From Collinsella sp. (lineage in GTDB: Bacteria > Actinomycetota > Coriobacteriia > Coriobacteriales > Coriobacteriaceae): 64,000 bases of DNA. Positions 25,899 through 34,036 of this stretch are shown here, in pieces. Each line of letters begins with the position of its first letter. Position 1 is the stretch's first letter. The DNA is taken from assembly GCA_019414205.1 (NCBI GenBank), contig DXML01000005.1:1-64000 (forward strand), given 5' to 3'. Both the position numbers and the translations under genes were made by a program. The notes below the pieces were generated by a model. That model saw nothing but the letters and a program-made list of their open reading frames with translations, did not search any database and was not told the origin of the DNA.

Positions 25899-25930
25899 AG
25901 GCCGGCCGGGGGATTGGTCGGCCTCATTTT
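25899..25930 (+). terminator. terminator after the MFS-amidohydrolase operon
   Basis: AGGCCGGCC (25899-25907) pairs with GGTCGGCCT (25916-25924) and is followed by CATTTT. It separates the operon from the ECF S component gene. Confidence 0.65.
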
Positions 25931-25974
25931 GCCCGTGCTACCATAAACGGACATTCGTTTGATGGGGGCTGCCG

Positions 25975-26673
25975 TTGTCGCGCGTCTTGCAACATATGGA
26001 AATCCCGCTGCTGCTGGCGGTTCCTGCGGTGATGGCTGCAGCGTTGCTGGCAGGTATTGAGCAGGCGGCGCTTGCCATGCTTGTCGTGGTGGCGCTGGTG
26101 CTTGCGCTGTTCTTTGCGGGTTACGAGGCGTCGCGCCCGGGCCTGCGCCAGATTATGCCCACGCTGGTGTTGGCGGCGTTGGCCGCGGCGGGGCGCATCT
26201 TGTTCGGTCCCATTCCCGACTTTAAACCGGTGAGTGCCATCGCCATTATCGCGGGGGCGACGCTTGGTCGCCGCAATGGTTTTATGGTTGGCGCGTTGGC
26301 AGCGCTGACCAGCAATTTCTTTTTTGGGCAGGGCATGTGGACGCCGTGGCAGATGTATGCCTGGGGGCTGGTTGGCTATGTTGGCGGCGCGCTAGCGTAT
26401 GCGGGTGCGTTCGACCGCGTCGACGGCACCGTGCGCATGCCAGCACTGCTGGCGTACGGCTTTGCGTCGGGCCTGCTCTATGGCGTCGTGATCAACGCGT
26501 ATGACATCATTGGTTTTGTACAGCCGCTTACTTGGGCGGGTGCCGTGGCGCGTCTTGCCACGGCAGTGCCGTTCGATATTACGCACGGCCTTGCGACCTG
26601 CGTGTTTTTGGCCGCCTTGTACAAGCCTTGGTGCCGTCGCATTAACCGTGTCGTCGTGAAATACGGGCTGTAG
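25975..26673 (+). CDS. ECF transporter substrate-binding (S) component
   Basis: About 232 residues with six membrane segments and the S-component pattern: an N-terminal hydrophobic helix, then VLAALAAAGRILFGPIPDFK and AIIAGATLGRRNGFMVGALA, as in ECF proteins for cobalamin, riboflavin or related vitamins. It would bind the substrate in the membrane and pair with EcfT and EcfA. No such genes adjoin it; the ecfT-ecfA pair at 17727-20263 is about 6 kb upstream, so it may use that or another module. The start is TTG 25975 or ATG 25996. The substrate cannot be assigned. Confidence 0.8.
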   Translation: MSRVLQHMEIPLLLAVPAVMAAALLAGIEQAALAMLVVVALVLALFFAGYEASRPGLRQIMPTLVLAALAAAGRILFGPIPDFKPVSAIAIIAGATLGRRNGFMVGALAALTSNFFFGQGMWTPWQMYAWGLVGYVGGALAYAGAFDRVDGTVRMPALLAYGFASGLLYGVVINAYDIIGFVQPLTWAGAVARLATAVPFDITHGLATCVFLAALYKPWCRRINRVVVKYGL

Positions 26674-26715
26674 GGCTGGTTGCGCCGGGGCGGGAATCAA
26701 TACTGCCGAAGTGCC

Positions 26716-26877
26716 ATTTCAAAACTATGCCGGTTTACGGGGTTAGATTAGCGCGGGCCGACCATACCAGCATTTTTCGAAATAGGGCACACCGTCTACC
26801 TGCGGGTTTATTATCTCGGAATTGCGTATGGTTAGGGGTTCGCGATTCAGCCCCGTAAACCGGCATAGTTTTGAAAT
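26716..26877. repeat. long inverted-repeat element A (type 1 arms)
   Basis: Perfect 27-base arms (26716-26742 and 26851-26877; core AAAACTATGCCGGTTTACGG) enclose 108 bases. Inside, GACCATAC (from 26759) faces GTATGGTT (from 26826), a possible second stem, and TCTACCTGCG lies at 26795-26804, the complement of the shared motif CGCAGGTAGA. No open frame of note. Related elements are at 26971, 49445, 49691 and 49943. Confidence 0.85.
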
Positions 26878-26970
26878 AGCCGGCTGATACGACGGGCATC
26901 GTGGCCCTCGGAGAGCCAAATTGATCCATTTTCTTCCGTCCCCAGATGTCCCCAGGGAATCAGTTGACGG

Positions 26971-27139
26971 CGCTTGCCACGAAACTGGCCCATCTACTAC
27001 GTTTAGCTTGATACTCCCGACCATGACCGCGTTTTATGAAAAACCGCAGGCTTTCTACCTGCGGTTTTCTTTTGCGTTGTTCACTGTGGTTGAGGGTAGT
27101 GGCTTAAACGTAGTAGATGGGCCAGTTTCGTGGCAAGCG
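26971..27139. repeat. long inverted-repeat element D (type 2 arms)
   Basis: Perfect 35-base arms (26971-27005 and 27105-27139; core GGCCCATCTACTACGTTTA) enclose 99 bases. Inside are CGACCA/TGGTTG half-stems and a central hairpin AACCGCAGG/CCTGCGGTT (around 27041-27067) carrying the shared motif at 27054-27063 (minus). The linkers before and after contain CCGTCCCCAG and a TGATCCATTTTCTTCC-like stretch also seen, inverted, at the 49.6-49.9 kb locus. Confidence 0.86.
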
Positions 27140-27207
27140 AGCTGCGTGGATGATCTCGCGAAGTGAAAATGATTCCTTTTCCTCCGTCCCCAGGAGATCA
27201 GTTGGGG

Positions 27208-28026
27208 CTAGAGCTCTAGGGTGAGGGTGACGGGGCAGTGGTCGCTGCCAAAGATGTCGCCGCGGATGCCGGCGTCGCGCACATTGCCGGCGATTGCGTT
27301 GCTTACCAGGAAGTAGTCGATGCGCCAGCCTGCGTTGTTCTTGCGGGCATTAAAGCGGTAGCTCCACCAGCTGTAGACGCCCTCGACGTCCGGATTGGCC
27401 GCGCGCCAGGTGTCGGTAAAACCGGCGTCGAGCAGCTCGGTAAACTTGCCGCGCTCCTCGTCCGAAAAGCCTGCGTTGCCGCGGTTGGACTTGGGGTTCT
27501 TAAGATCGATCTCCTCGTGTGCCACGTTAAAGTCGCCGCAGGTCACCACGGGCTTGCCGGTCTCGCGCTCTAGTGCGCTCAAAAAGCCACGATAGGCATC
27601 GTCCCAGGCCATGCGTACATCGATGCGCGCGAGCTCATTTTGGGCGTTGGGCGTATAGACGTCGACAAACCAAAACTTGTCGAACTCGAGCGCGCAGACG
27701 CGGCCCTCGGTCGCGGCTTGGGCGACGAGCTCGGCAGCCTCGCCTTCGCCGGCGTAGGGCAGCAGTGCGTTGGCGCGTAGCACGCGCAGCGGTTCCTGGC
27801 GGCTAAAGACTGCGGTGCCCGAATAGCCTTTACGCTCGGCGTAGCTCCAGGTTTGGTGATAGCCGGGCAGGTCAATATCGACCTGGCCCTCTTGCAGCTT
27901 GGTCTCTTGCAGCGCCAGGATACCGACGTCGAGTTCTTGCGCGATCTGGATAAAGCTCGGGTCCTTTTTGAGCACGGCGCGCAGGCCGTTGACGTTCCAC
28001 GAGGCGAAAGTGTAAGTCTGAGGCAT
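27208..28026 (-). CDS. xth: exodeoxyribonuclease III
   Basis: The 272-residue enzyme is an AP endonuclease and 3'-5' exonuclease of base-excision repair. Motifs in order: SWNVNGLRAVLKKD (metal-ligand Asn), LALQETKLQ (catalytic Glu), GYSGTAVFSRQEP, VDVYTPNAQ, GDFNVAHEEIDLKNP, a YSWWSYR segment and IDYFLVSNAI, ending in GSDHCPVTLTLEL with the catalytic Asp-His pair. Length is usual. ATG 28026 has AAAGGAC upstream. It is divergent from the sirtuin gene. Confidence 0.95.
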   Translation of the reverse strand: MPQTYTFASWNVNGLRAVLKKDPSFIQIAQELDVGILALQETKLQEGQVDIDLPGYHQTWSYAERKGYSGTAVFSRQEPLRVLRANALLPYAGEGEAAELVAQAATEGRVCALEFDKFWFVDVYTPNAQNELARIDVRMAWDDAYRGFLSALERETGKPVVTCGDFNVAHEEIDLKNPKSNRGNAGFSDEERGKFTELLDAGFTDTWRAANPDVEGVYSWWSYRFNARKNNAGWRIDYFLVSNAIAGNVRDAGIRGDIFGSDHCPVTLTLEL

Positions 28027-28139
28027 GGTGTCCTTTCGACGGGGTTGGCAGGCTTAAGATTAGCGCAACAGGGGCGGGGTGGAGTCCGCGAGTGATAGTG
28101 CGAACGCCGCCGTCCCGGAGACACGGACGGAGGACATAT

Positions 28140-28892
28140 ATGACGCAGGCAATATCGGACCCCAAACAGGCCTCCGCCGCGCTGGCGGAGCTGTTCGGTA
28201 CCCACAAGCGTGTGGTGTTCTTTGGCGGCGCCGGTGTTTCCACGGCGAGCGGCATCCCCGATTTCCGCAGCGTGGACGGCCTGTATCACCAGCAGTTTGC
28301 CTATCCGCCCGAGACCATGCTCTCGCACAGCTTTTACGAGACACATCCGGCGGAGTTCTTCGACTTTTACCGCACCAAGATGATCGCGCTTAACGCTAAG
28401 CCCAACCGCTGCCACACCAAGCTGGCCGAGCTGGAGCGCGCCGGCAAGCTTGATGCCGTGGTGACGCAAAACATCGACGGCTTGCATCAGATGGCGGGCT
28501 CGCAGCGCGTGTTTGAGTTGCACGGATCGGTCCATCGCAACATTTGCCAGTCGTGCGGAGCGGTCTATAGCGCCGAGTGGATTTGCTCGCGCGAGCACGA
28601 GGACGCCGCGGGCGTGCCCGTGTGCCCCGCGTGCGGTGGTCGCATCAAGCCCGATGTGGTGCTCTACGAGGAGCCGCTCGACGAGCATGTGTTGACCGGT
28701 GCCGTTGCCGCCATCGCCGCGGCCGATGCCCTCATTGTGGGCGGGACCTCGCTCGTGGTGTATCCGGCGGCGGGCCTTACGCGTTACTTTACCGGCGATA
28801 CGCTGGCCATTTGCAATTTGGCGCCTACCGATCAGGATGCAAATGCCGACCTGCTGATTTCTTGCGACATCGCGGCCGCGTTTGCGTTCTAG
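28140..28892 (+). CDS. cobB: NAD-dependent protein deacetylase (sirtuin)
   Basis: The 250-residue protein shows all Sir2 motifs: GAGVSTASGIPDFRS near residue 28, TQNIDGLHQMAG near 112, catalytic His in FELHGS, a zinc ribbon CQSC...CPACGG, and GGTSLVVYPAAGL. It removes acyl groups from protein lysines, producing nicotinamide and O-acyl-ADP-ribose. The Tyr-x-x-Arg pair of desuccinylase-type sirtuins is not seen (the region reads FYRTK), so a deacetylase is more likely. ATG 28140 is preceded by GGAGGAC; the longer frame from 28092 lacks a site. Confidence 0.93.
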   Translation: MTQAISDPKQASAALAELFGTHKRVVFFGGAGVSTASGIPDFRSVDGLYHQQFAYPPETMLSHSFYETHPAEFFDFYRTKMIALNAKPNRCHTKLAELERAGKLDAVVTQNIDGLHQMAGSQRVFELHGSVHRNICQSCGAVYSAEWICSREHEDAAGVPVCPACGGRIKPDVVLYEEPLDEHVLTGAVAAIAAADALIVGGTSLVVYPAAGLTRYFTGDTLAICNLAPTDQDANADLLISCDIAAAFAF

Positions 28893-28987
28893 CCCGCGTG
28901 CGCGGATACAATAGAAAGACTGAGTGCAAAGCGACCCCGCCGCCAGCTCCCCAAGCTCGGCGGCGTGGGCATTTTAGGAGGATGTTC

Positions 28988-30718
28988 ATGGCGAACGACA
29001 GCAAGACATGGCGGTGCGGAAAGTATGAGCTCAGCTTTGACCGCCCGCGCATCATGGGCGTCCTCAACGTGACGCCCGATTCGTTTAGCGATGGCGGGGA
29101 GCACTTCGACCCGGATGCCGCGATCGAGTATGGCCTGGCGATGCTCGACGCCGGCGCCGACATCATCGACGTGGGCGGTGAGTCCACGCGCCCCGGCTTT
29201 ACCCCGGTCAATCCCGATGAGGAAGCGCGCCGCGTGCTGCCCGTGGTGCGCGCGCTGGCCAAAGAGGGCGCCATCGTCTCGATTGACACGCGTCATGTGG
29301 CGGTTGCCAAGGCGGCCGTGCGCTGCGGCGCCTCGATCGTCAACGACGTGACCGGCTTCACCGACCCCAAGATGGTCGAGTTTGTTAAGACGAGCACCTG
29401 CGGCGTCATCGTGATGCATGCCGGCGAGGTCGCCGCGCCCGCGCGCACGCACGCAACGGTGCAGCTCGATACCTCGGCAGCGGCGTTTGTTGCCGAGAAG
29501 GCACGCGAAGCGGCTGCCGAGGCCGCGCGCGAGGCCGAGAAGCCGGCCCGTCGCCGTCGCGGCAAGTTGCTGGGCGAGCCTAAGCCGGAGGCCAAGCTTC
29601 CGGGCGGCGTGGTGCAGCCCTCGTTGCCGTTTGGCGAACCTGAGCCCGCGACCGAGCCTGCAAGCGAGCAGGAGACGCCGGCCGCCGAGCAGGCTGCTGC
29701 TGCCGAGACCGTCGCGCCCGCGCCCGAGGCCACCGAGGCCGCTCCGGAGCCCAATGATCACCTGGCGGCCATGATGCGCCGCAGCGCCCGCCGCGAGGAG
29801 GCCTACGTGCCCACCTCGCAGCTCCGCCGCTTCACCCTGCCCGATTCGGCGCCCATCATGCGCCGCGTCATGGGCTTTCTGTCCGACCAGGCCCGCGCGC
29901 TCATCCACGCCGGCGTGTCGCGCGACCGCATCTGCATCGATCCCGGTCCGGGCTTTGGCAAGACGGCCAACGAGGACATCGTCATCCAGCGCGAGACTGC
30001 CAAGATGGCGTCACTGGGCTATCCGCTCATGTGCGCCGTATCGCGCAAGCGCTTTGTGGGCGCCGTCTCGGGCGTGACCGAGGCCGCCGAGCGCGATGCC
30101 GCTACGTTTGGCGTGTGCCTGGGCGCCATCCAGGCCGGTGCCAACATCGTGCGCGTGCACGACGCCGCGGGCTTTGCGCAGTTCCTGAACGGCTACTGGG
30201 CGGTTGCCAAGCCGCAGCCGCGCCGCGCGTTTGTGGCCGTGGGCTCCAACCTGGGGCATCGCTGTGACAACATCCGCGCCGCACGCGACATGATCGCCGA
30301 GATTCCACTCACCTGCGTGTCCAACTCCTCCAAGATCTACGAGAGCGAGCCGGCCTACGAGACGCGCCAGGACGCGTTTGCCAACGCCGTCATCGAGATT
30401 AAGACCGAGCTGGCGCCGTTGGTGCTGCTCGACGAGCTCATGAAGATCGAGGCCGAGCTGGGTCGCGACCGCTCCAAAAAGGCCAAGGCCAACGGTCCGC
30501 GCACCATCGACTTGGACCTGCTGTGGATGGACGGCGAGACCCACGGCGGCAAAAAGCTGCGCCTGCCGCATCCGCTGATCGGCGAGCGTGACTTTGTGCT
30601 GGTGCCGCTCGAGGACCTGATGCACGACCCGGCGCGGTTCTTCCGCTATAACGGTGTCGAGGTCAAGGAACCCGAGGATCGCGTGGGCCATATCGTGGGC
30701 GAATTGGGGCGTATGTAG
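28988..30718 (+). CDS. folP-folK: dihydropteroate synthase-HPPK fusion with a large low-complexity insertion
   Basis: The 576-residue protein joins two folate enzymes. Residues 1 to about 405 are dihydropteroate synthase: GVLNVTPDSFSDGG, DVGGESTRPG, SIDTRH, VNDVTG, VIVMH, DPGPGFGKT, SRKRF and a final VRVHD. Residues of about 412-576 are 6-hydroxymethyl-dihydropterin pyrophosphokinase: VAVGSNLGHRCDNI, GPRTIDLDLLW and LPHPLIGERDFVLVPL. Between VMH (about residue 142) and the PIMRRVMGFL helix (about 288) lies an Ala/Glu/Pro/Arg-rich stretch of some 140 residues, absent from ordinary DHPS of about 270-280 residues; it falls after a core beta strand, where the barrel could carry a protruding loop. 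ATG 28988 has AGGAGG upstream; a longer frame overlaps the sirtuin and is spurious. Confidence 0.92.
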   Translation: MANDSKTWRCGKYELSFDRPRIMGVLNVTPDSFSDGGEHFDPDAAIEYGLAMLDAGADIIDVGGESTRPGFTPVNPDEEARRVLPVVRALAKEGAIVSIDTRHVAVAKAAVRCGASIVNDVTGFTDPKMVEFVKTSTCGVIVMHAGEVAAPARTHATVQLDTSAAAFVAEKAREAAAEAAREAEKPARRRRGKLLGEPKPEAKLPGGVVQPSLPFGEPEPATEPASEQETPAAEQAAAAETVAPAPEATEAAPEPNDHLAAMMRRSARREEAYVPTSQLRRFTLPDSAPIMRRVMGFLSDQARALIHAGVSRDRICIDPGPGFGKTANEDIVIQRETAKMASLGYPLMCAVSRKRFVGAVSGVTEAAERDAATFGVCLGAIQAGANIVRVHDAAGFAQFLNGYWAVAKPQPRRAFVAVGSNLGHRCDNIRAARDMIAEIPLTCVSNSSKIYESEPAYETRQDAFANAVIEIKTELAPLVLLDELMKIEAELGRDRSKKAKANGPRTIDLDLLWMDGETHGGKKLRLPHPLIGERDFVLVPLEDLMHDPARFFRYNGVEVKEPEDRVGHIVGELGRM

Positions 30719-31420
30719 ATGATCGAGATGAATGCTGTTGTCGCCGGTACCGAGCTCGACGCGGCGCGTGACGCGGGCCGCGAGGGCGTGTCCGCGGGCT
30801 GGTGCGCGTGGAGCGTGGGCGATGCTTCGCTGACGTTTTCGCTGGTTGTGCGCCCCGATGTGAACATGCATGCCTTCCACGGCCTGCCGTTTGTGGCCGC
30901 GATGGGCATGATGGACGCGCTCGTGGGCACGGCTTCGACGCCGGGGTTGGGCCTTGCCGGTAAAGTGGGTATCCAGTGGCCGAGCGATATCGTGTGCGGT
31001 GCGCCTGCGTTTGAGGCGTCGCTCGCGCGTGTTGCCGTGAACGGCGGTGCCGGTGCTGCGGGCATGTTTGCCGCGGTGACGGTTGATATTGAGCGTGCGG
31101 CGCTGGGTGAGCTTGGCGTGGATATGGCAGATGAGGCGCTGATCGAGGCATTGGCCGCCGCTGTGCTGACCCGCGTTGACGCCTGGGCGGTTGCCGCCAA
31201 CACGCCGCAGGGCGCTGCCGGCCCGCTGGCTCCGGTGCTGGGCGAGTACTTTGACATGGTGCCACTGCTGGGTCGTCAGGTCGCGGCGGTGTCGCCCAAC
31301 GGCTTGCCGCTCGCAGTCGGTGTGTTTGCGGGCCTGGACATCTGGGGCCGCGCGACCATCAAGACCGATGCCGGCGAGCAGGAGTTTCCGCCCGAGGCCG
31401 TACGGATTCGCGGACTGTAA
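30719..31420 (+). CDS. biotin-protein-ligase-like protein, degenerate
   Basis: The 233-residue protein starts on the base after the folP-folK stop codon. It resembles the catalytic domain of biotin-protein ligases: QWPSDIV in the place of the family KWPNDI, a following beta-rich segment (GAAGMFAAVTVDIE), and a C-terminal SH3-like barrel (AVGVFAGLDIWGRATIKT, then EQEFPPEAVRIRGL). The GRGRRGR biotinyl-AMP loop is not recognisable (the region reads AGREGVSAGW), and the Lys of the KLGGI-type motif is missing. There is no N-terminal DNA-binding domain. It may be a diverged BirA that attaches biotin, or an inactive relative. Proximity to coaX, as in many genomes, supports the assignment. Confidence 0.55.
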   Translation: MIEMNAVVAGTELDAARDAGREGVSAGWCAWSVGDASLTFSLVVRPDVNMHAFHGLPFVAAMGMMDALVGTASTPGLGLAGKVGIQWPSDIVCGAPAFEASLARVAVNGGAGAAGMFAAVTVDIERAALGELGVDMADEALIEALAAAVLTRVDAWAVAANTPQGAAGPLAPVLGEYFDMVPLLGRQVAAVSPNGLPLAVGVFAGLDIWGRATIKTDAGEQEFPPEAVRIRGL

Positions 31421-31455
31421 CGCGAGGCACCCGCGCTCAAAGATAACGATGACAA

Positions 31456-31491
31456 CGAAGCCCTCTTCGGCCTGTGCCGGGGAGGGTTTCG
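31456..31491 (+). terminator. terminator-like hairpin after the biotin-ligase-like gene
   Basis: CGAAGCCCTC (31456-31465) pairs with GAGGGTTTCG (31482-31491) around a loop that itself contains CGG/CCG. It follows the stop codon at 31420 by 35 bp. Confidence 0.6.
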
Positions 31492-31518
31492 CCTATCTGG
31501 TGAATGGGTTGCCAGCGC

Positions 31519-31561
31519 CCTATTCCTCTAAATTGAAAATTTTTCAGTTTTGAGGAATAGG
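31519..31561. terminator. bidirectional terminator between convergent genes
   Basis: CCTATTCCTC (31519-31528) pairs with GAGGAATAGG (31552-31561), with an A/T-rich interior (AAATTGAAAATTTTTCAGTTT). It overlaps the coaX stop codon and can serve both strands. Confidence 0.65.
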
Positions 31562-32392
31562 CTTGGCGAACGTTTGCGGGGCTGTGACATCGGGCGTGCT
31601 CGACTTATGTCCCTGTTTTACCCCCAGCTTCTGCATGCGGCGGTAGATTTCGCAGATGCCCTTGATGGTGAGCTGCCCGTCGACTATGTCGAAGGCGTCG
31701 GTCGAATCGGCGACGATGCTGGCGAGGCCGCCCGTGGCGATAACGGTGGCGTCCTCGCGGCCCAGCTCGCGCTTCATGCGCGCGACCAGGCCCTCGGCCA
31801 TGGCGGCAGCGCCCACCACGGCGCCGACCTTGATGCACTCTTCGGTGTCGCGACCGATGGCGTGCTCGGGCGCCTCGAGCGGCACGCTGGCGAGCTTGGC
31901 GGCACGGGCGGCAAGCGCGTCCATGGAGATGCGGATGCCCGGCGCAATCGCCCCGCCAATGTAATAACCGTCCTCATCGATGACGTCGATATTGGTCGCG
32001 GTGCCAAAGTCCACCACGATCGCCGGCGCGCCGTAGAAAGTCTCGGCCGCAACGGCGTTGGCGACGCGGTCGGCGCCCACGGCCTGGGGGCGCGCCGCGC
32101 GCAGCTTGGTCACGGCGGCCGTCTGCGGCCCGATGACGATGGCGTCTGCGGCAATGCGGTCGGCCACGGCGTGCCACTCGCGCGAGAGCTGCGGCACCAC
32201 GCCCGCAAAGGCGATCGCGTCAACCGTATCGAGCGAGAGGCCGTACATCTTAAAGAAACCCATCAGGCGCACGTGGATCTCGTCGGCGGTATAGGAGCGG
32301 TCGGTGGGCATACGCCACGACTGCACCAGCTCGTCTCCGTCAAACAGGCCCATGGCCGTCTGCGTATTTCCCATATCGATAGCGAGCAGCAT
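31544..32392 (-). CDS. coaX: type III pantothenate kinase
   Basis: The 282-residue enzyme carries out the first step of coenzyme A synthesis. Family features: MLLAIDMGNTQTAMGLFDG at the N-terminus (phosphate loop), GVVPQLS, a VGADRVANAVAA pantothenate-binding motif with catalytic Asp, VVDFGTATNIDVID and GGAIAPGIRISMDALAARAAKL. Start ATG 32392 has GGGAG upstream. The frame stays open to 32647, but that extension overlaps the tRNA gene and so is not coding. Confidence 0.94.
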   Translation of the reverse strand: MLLAIDMGNTQTAMGLFDGDELVQSWRMPTDRSYTADEIHVRLMGFFKMYGLSLDTVDAIAFAGVVPQLSREWHAVADRIAADAIVIGPQTAAVTKLRAARPQAVGADRVANAVAAETFYGAPAIVVDFGTATNIDVIDEDGYYIGGAIAPGIRISMDALAARAAKLASVPLEAPEHAIGRDTEECIKVGAVVGAAAMAEGLVARMKRELGREDATVIATGGLASIVADSTDAFDIVDGQLTIKGICEIYRRMQKLGVKQGHKSSTPDVTAPQTFAKPIPQN

Positions 32393-32588
32393 GTCTACTC
32401 CCGGTGTTGGCATAAAAGGACGCGCACCATTGTATACGTGCCGTCGACGGCGCTCGGCTGCAATTCGTTTACGGTGATAGGGGCTGAGGGGTTTAAATAT
32501 GAAGGAATTATGCTCTACGAGATTTTCCTTGCCGTTTACCGAACTCCCGCGTAATATTCTTTCTTGCGCACATGAGGCGCCCAGACAT

Positions 32589-32665
32589 TGCGGGGTGGAG
32601 CAGTCTGGTAGCTCGCCGGGCTCATAACCCGGAGGTCGTAGGTTCAAATCCTGCCCCCGCGACCA
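32589..32665 (+). tRNA. initiator tRNA-Met (CAU)
   Basis: A 77-base cloverleaf with encoded CCA (32663-32665). The acceptor stem pairs GCGGGG with CCCCGC and leaves the first pair non-Watson-Crick (T1 with G72), and the anticodon stem has three consecutive G-C pairs (CGGGCTCATAACCCG). Both are hallmarks of bacterial initiator tRNA. The T arm is GTAGG-TTCAAAT-CCTGC. It marks the left edge of a probable genomic island. Confidence 0.95.
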
Positions 32666-32675
32666 AGACTTTTAG

Positions 32676-32716
32676 CAGCTCAGAGGCATTGTTCCTCTGG
32701 GCTGTTTTCTTTTTTG
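32676..32716 (+). terminator. terminator of the tRNA gene
   Basis: CAGCTCAGAGG (32676-32686) pairs with CCTCTGGGCTG (32694-32704) and is followed by TTTTCTTTTTT. Confidence 0.85.
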
Positions 32717-33104
32717 CCTTTCAATCTTGGTCGAATTTTGGTCGAAATCAATTTTAAACAGCTTATTTTAGACAGGGCGCCTGCCTGAACCAGCTAGCAC
32801 AGAAACTGGGGAGTAGGGATTACAGGCTGTAGGATGCCGACAGACAAGCACTATGCTGCCTCAAATCTGCATTGAGCTTGGCCGGGGCCGTCTCTTTGCC
32901 TCAAAGCAGGCGGTGAACTCAGGTAATCGAACCTCTTCGCATTTGTTCTCTAGGAACTGAGCGACACGCTCCTCGCAATTTATGTTGCCGTTATATGCGG
33001 AATATCAGAAGAGAGATCGCAGGGCGTAAGTCAGTGCATGAAGGGCTGCCCGTCGTTTTGATAATGACATAATTAAGTGGCAAACTAAAGCGATCGGAGC
33101 GACC
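32717..33104. other. intergenic region after the tRNA, no gene seen
   Basis: About 390 bp of lower-GC sequence. It contains TTGGTCGAA twice (near 32,727-32,746), a kind of short direct repeat often found beside tRNA-linked integration sites, but no copy of the tRNA 3' end. No convincing open frame. The last part presumably holds the promoter of the RpiR gene. Confidence 0.5.
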
Positions 33105-33962
33105 ATGATTCTTGATAGCCTGCGTAACAGCGCGTCTTTTAATGAAACCGACCGAGCTATTGCTACCTATCTGCTCAATCATACCAGCGACCTTAAGACC
33201 CTCACTATGGCAAAGCTCGCACAGGAGACTTACACTTCGAACGCGACTATCATCCGCTTTTGCAAGAAACTGGGCCTAAGCGGCTATCGAGAGTTGATCA
33301 TGCAGCTCATCCAGGAGATAAGCGGAGACTATCTTCTGGCTGCCACCGTTGATCGCAATCGCCCTTTTGACAGCACCGATTCAATTGAGGCCATCGAGGG
33401 TAACCTTGCGAATCTCTTGAAGGGCATCATAGATCAAACGAAAATCGAGCTCGATAGCGCCAAATTAAGCATAATCGCCAAGGCGGTTCTTAGCGCCCCA
33501 CGAATTTACATCTTTGCTAAAGGGGAAAGCTACCTGGCGGGATGCATCTTTCGCAACAATCTTCTTAAGCTCGATCGTCATGTCACCATGGCAGACGACG
33601 GAGGCCTGCAGACGCTGCATGTTAAAAACGGCAAGCCCGGCGACCTGTTTTTATTCCTAAGCTACAGCGGCATTCACTATGACTATTCCAAATACGCTGC
33701 CACTCTTTCCGAACGCGGAGTCAAGCCGTGTTTAATTACGGCGTTTTCTGATTCGGTGCTCGCCAAGCAATGCGACACTGTCTTGCCCATTCCAAAATCA
33801 GAACGCGTGATTGGAAAGGTGGCCAATTACTCTTCTTTGATTTCGCTCACGTATACGCTTCAGGTTATTTATTCGCTTATATTCAATCAGGACTATCAAG
33901 AGAACTATCGTGTAAAACGCGAGGCCGATTCGTTCATCTTCACGAGTTTTGCTGAGATCTAG
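33105..33962 (+). CDS. RpiR-family sugar-responsive regulator
   Basis: The 285-residue protein has the N-terminal HTH_6 domain (FNETDRAIATYLLNHTSDLK, then TYTSNATIIRFCKKLGLSGY, the recognition helix) and a C-terminal SIS sugar-phosphate-binding domain (IYIFAKGESYLAGCIFRNNL, FLFLSYSG, VLPIPKSE). Regulators of this type sense phosphosugars and control PTS and glycosidase operons. It converges with the GH4 gene across a strong terminator, and the PTS and GH4 genes are its likely targets. ATG 33105 has CGGAG upstream. Confidence 0.9.
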   Translation: MILDSLRNSASFNETDRAIATYLLNHTSDLKTLTMAKLAQETYTSNATIIRFCKKLGLSGYRELIMQLIQEISGDYLLAATVDRNRPFDSTDSIEAIEGNLANLLKGIIDQTKIELDSAKLSIIAKAVLSAPRIYIFAKGESYLAGCIFRNNLLKLDRHVTMADDGGLQTLHVKNGKPGDLFLFLSYSGIHYDYSKYAATLSERGVKPCLITAFSDSVLAKQCDTVLPIPKSERVIGKVANYSSLISLTYTLQVIYSLIFNQDYQENYRVKREADSFIFTSFAEI

Positions 33963-33968
33963 GCATAT

Positions 33969-34010
33969 AAAAGATGGCCCCAAGGCAATTTTGCCTTGGG
34001 GCCATCTTTT
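33969..34010. terminator. bidirectional terminator
   Basis: Perfect 20-base arms (33969-33988 and 33991-34010), AAAAGATGGCCCCAAGGCAA and its complement, with a 2-base loop. The A and T ends make it work on both strands for the convergent RpiR and GH4 genes. Confidence 0.92.
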
Positions 34011-34036
34011 GCGCTTTTGGTATTTGGGCGGTTCCT

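Noticed and set aside
26716..27139. Retron or group II intron-like retroelement
   Set aside because: The elements are structured and non-coding, but no reverse transcriptase is encoded anywhere in the window.
28577..28987. N-terminal extension of the folP-folK gene
   Set aside because: It overlaps the sirtuin in another frame and encodes Arg/Cys-rich sequence; AGGAGG supports ATG 28988.
32393..32647. N-terminal extension of coaX
   Set aside because: It overlaps the initiator tRNA on the other strand and lacks family similarity; a good start with GGGAG is at 32392.
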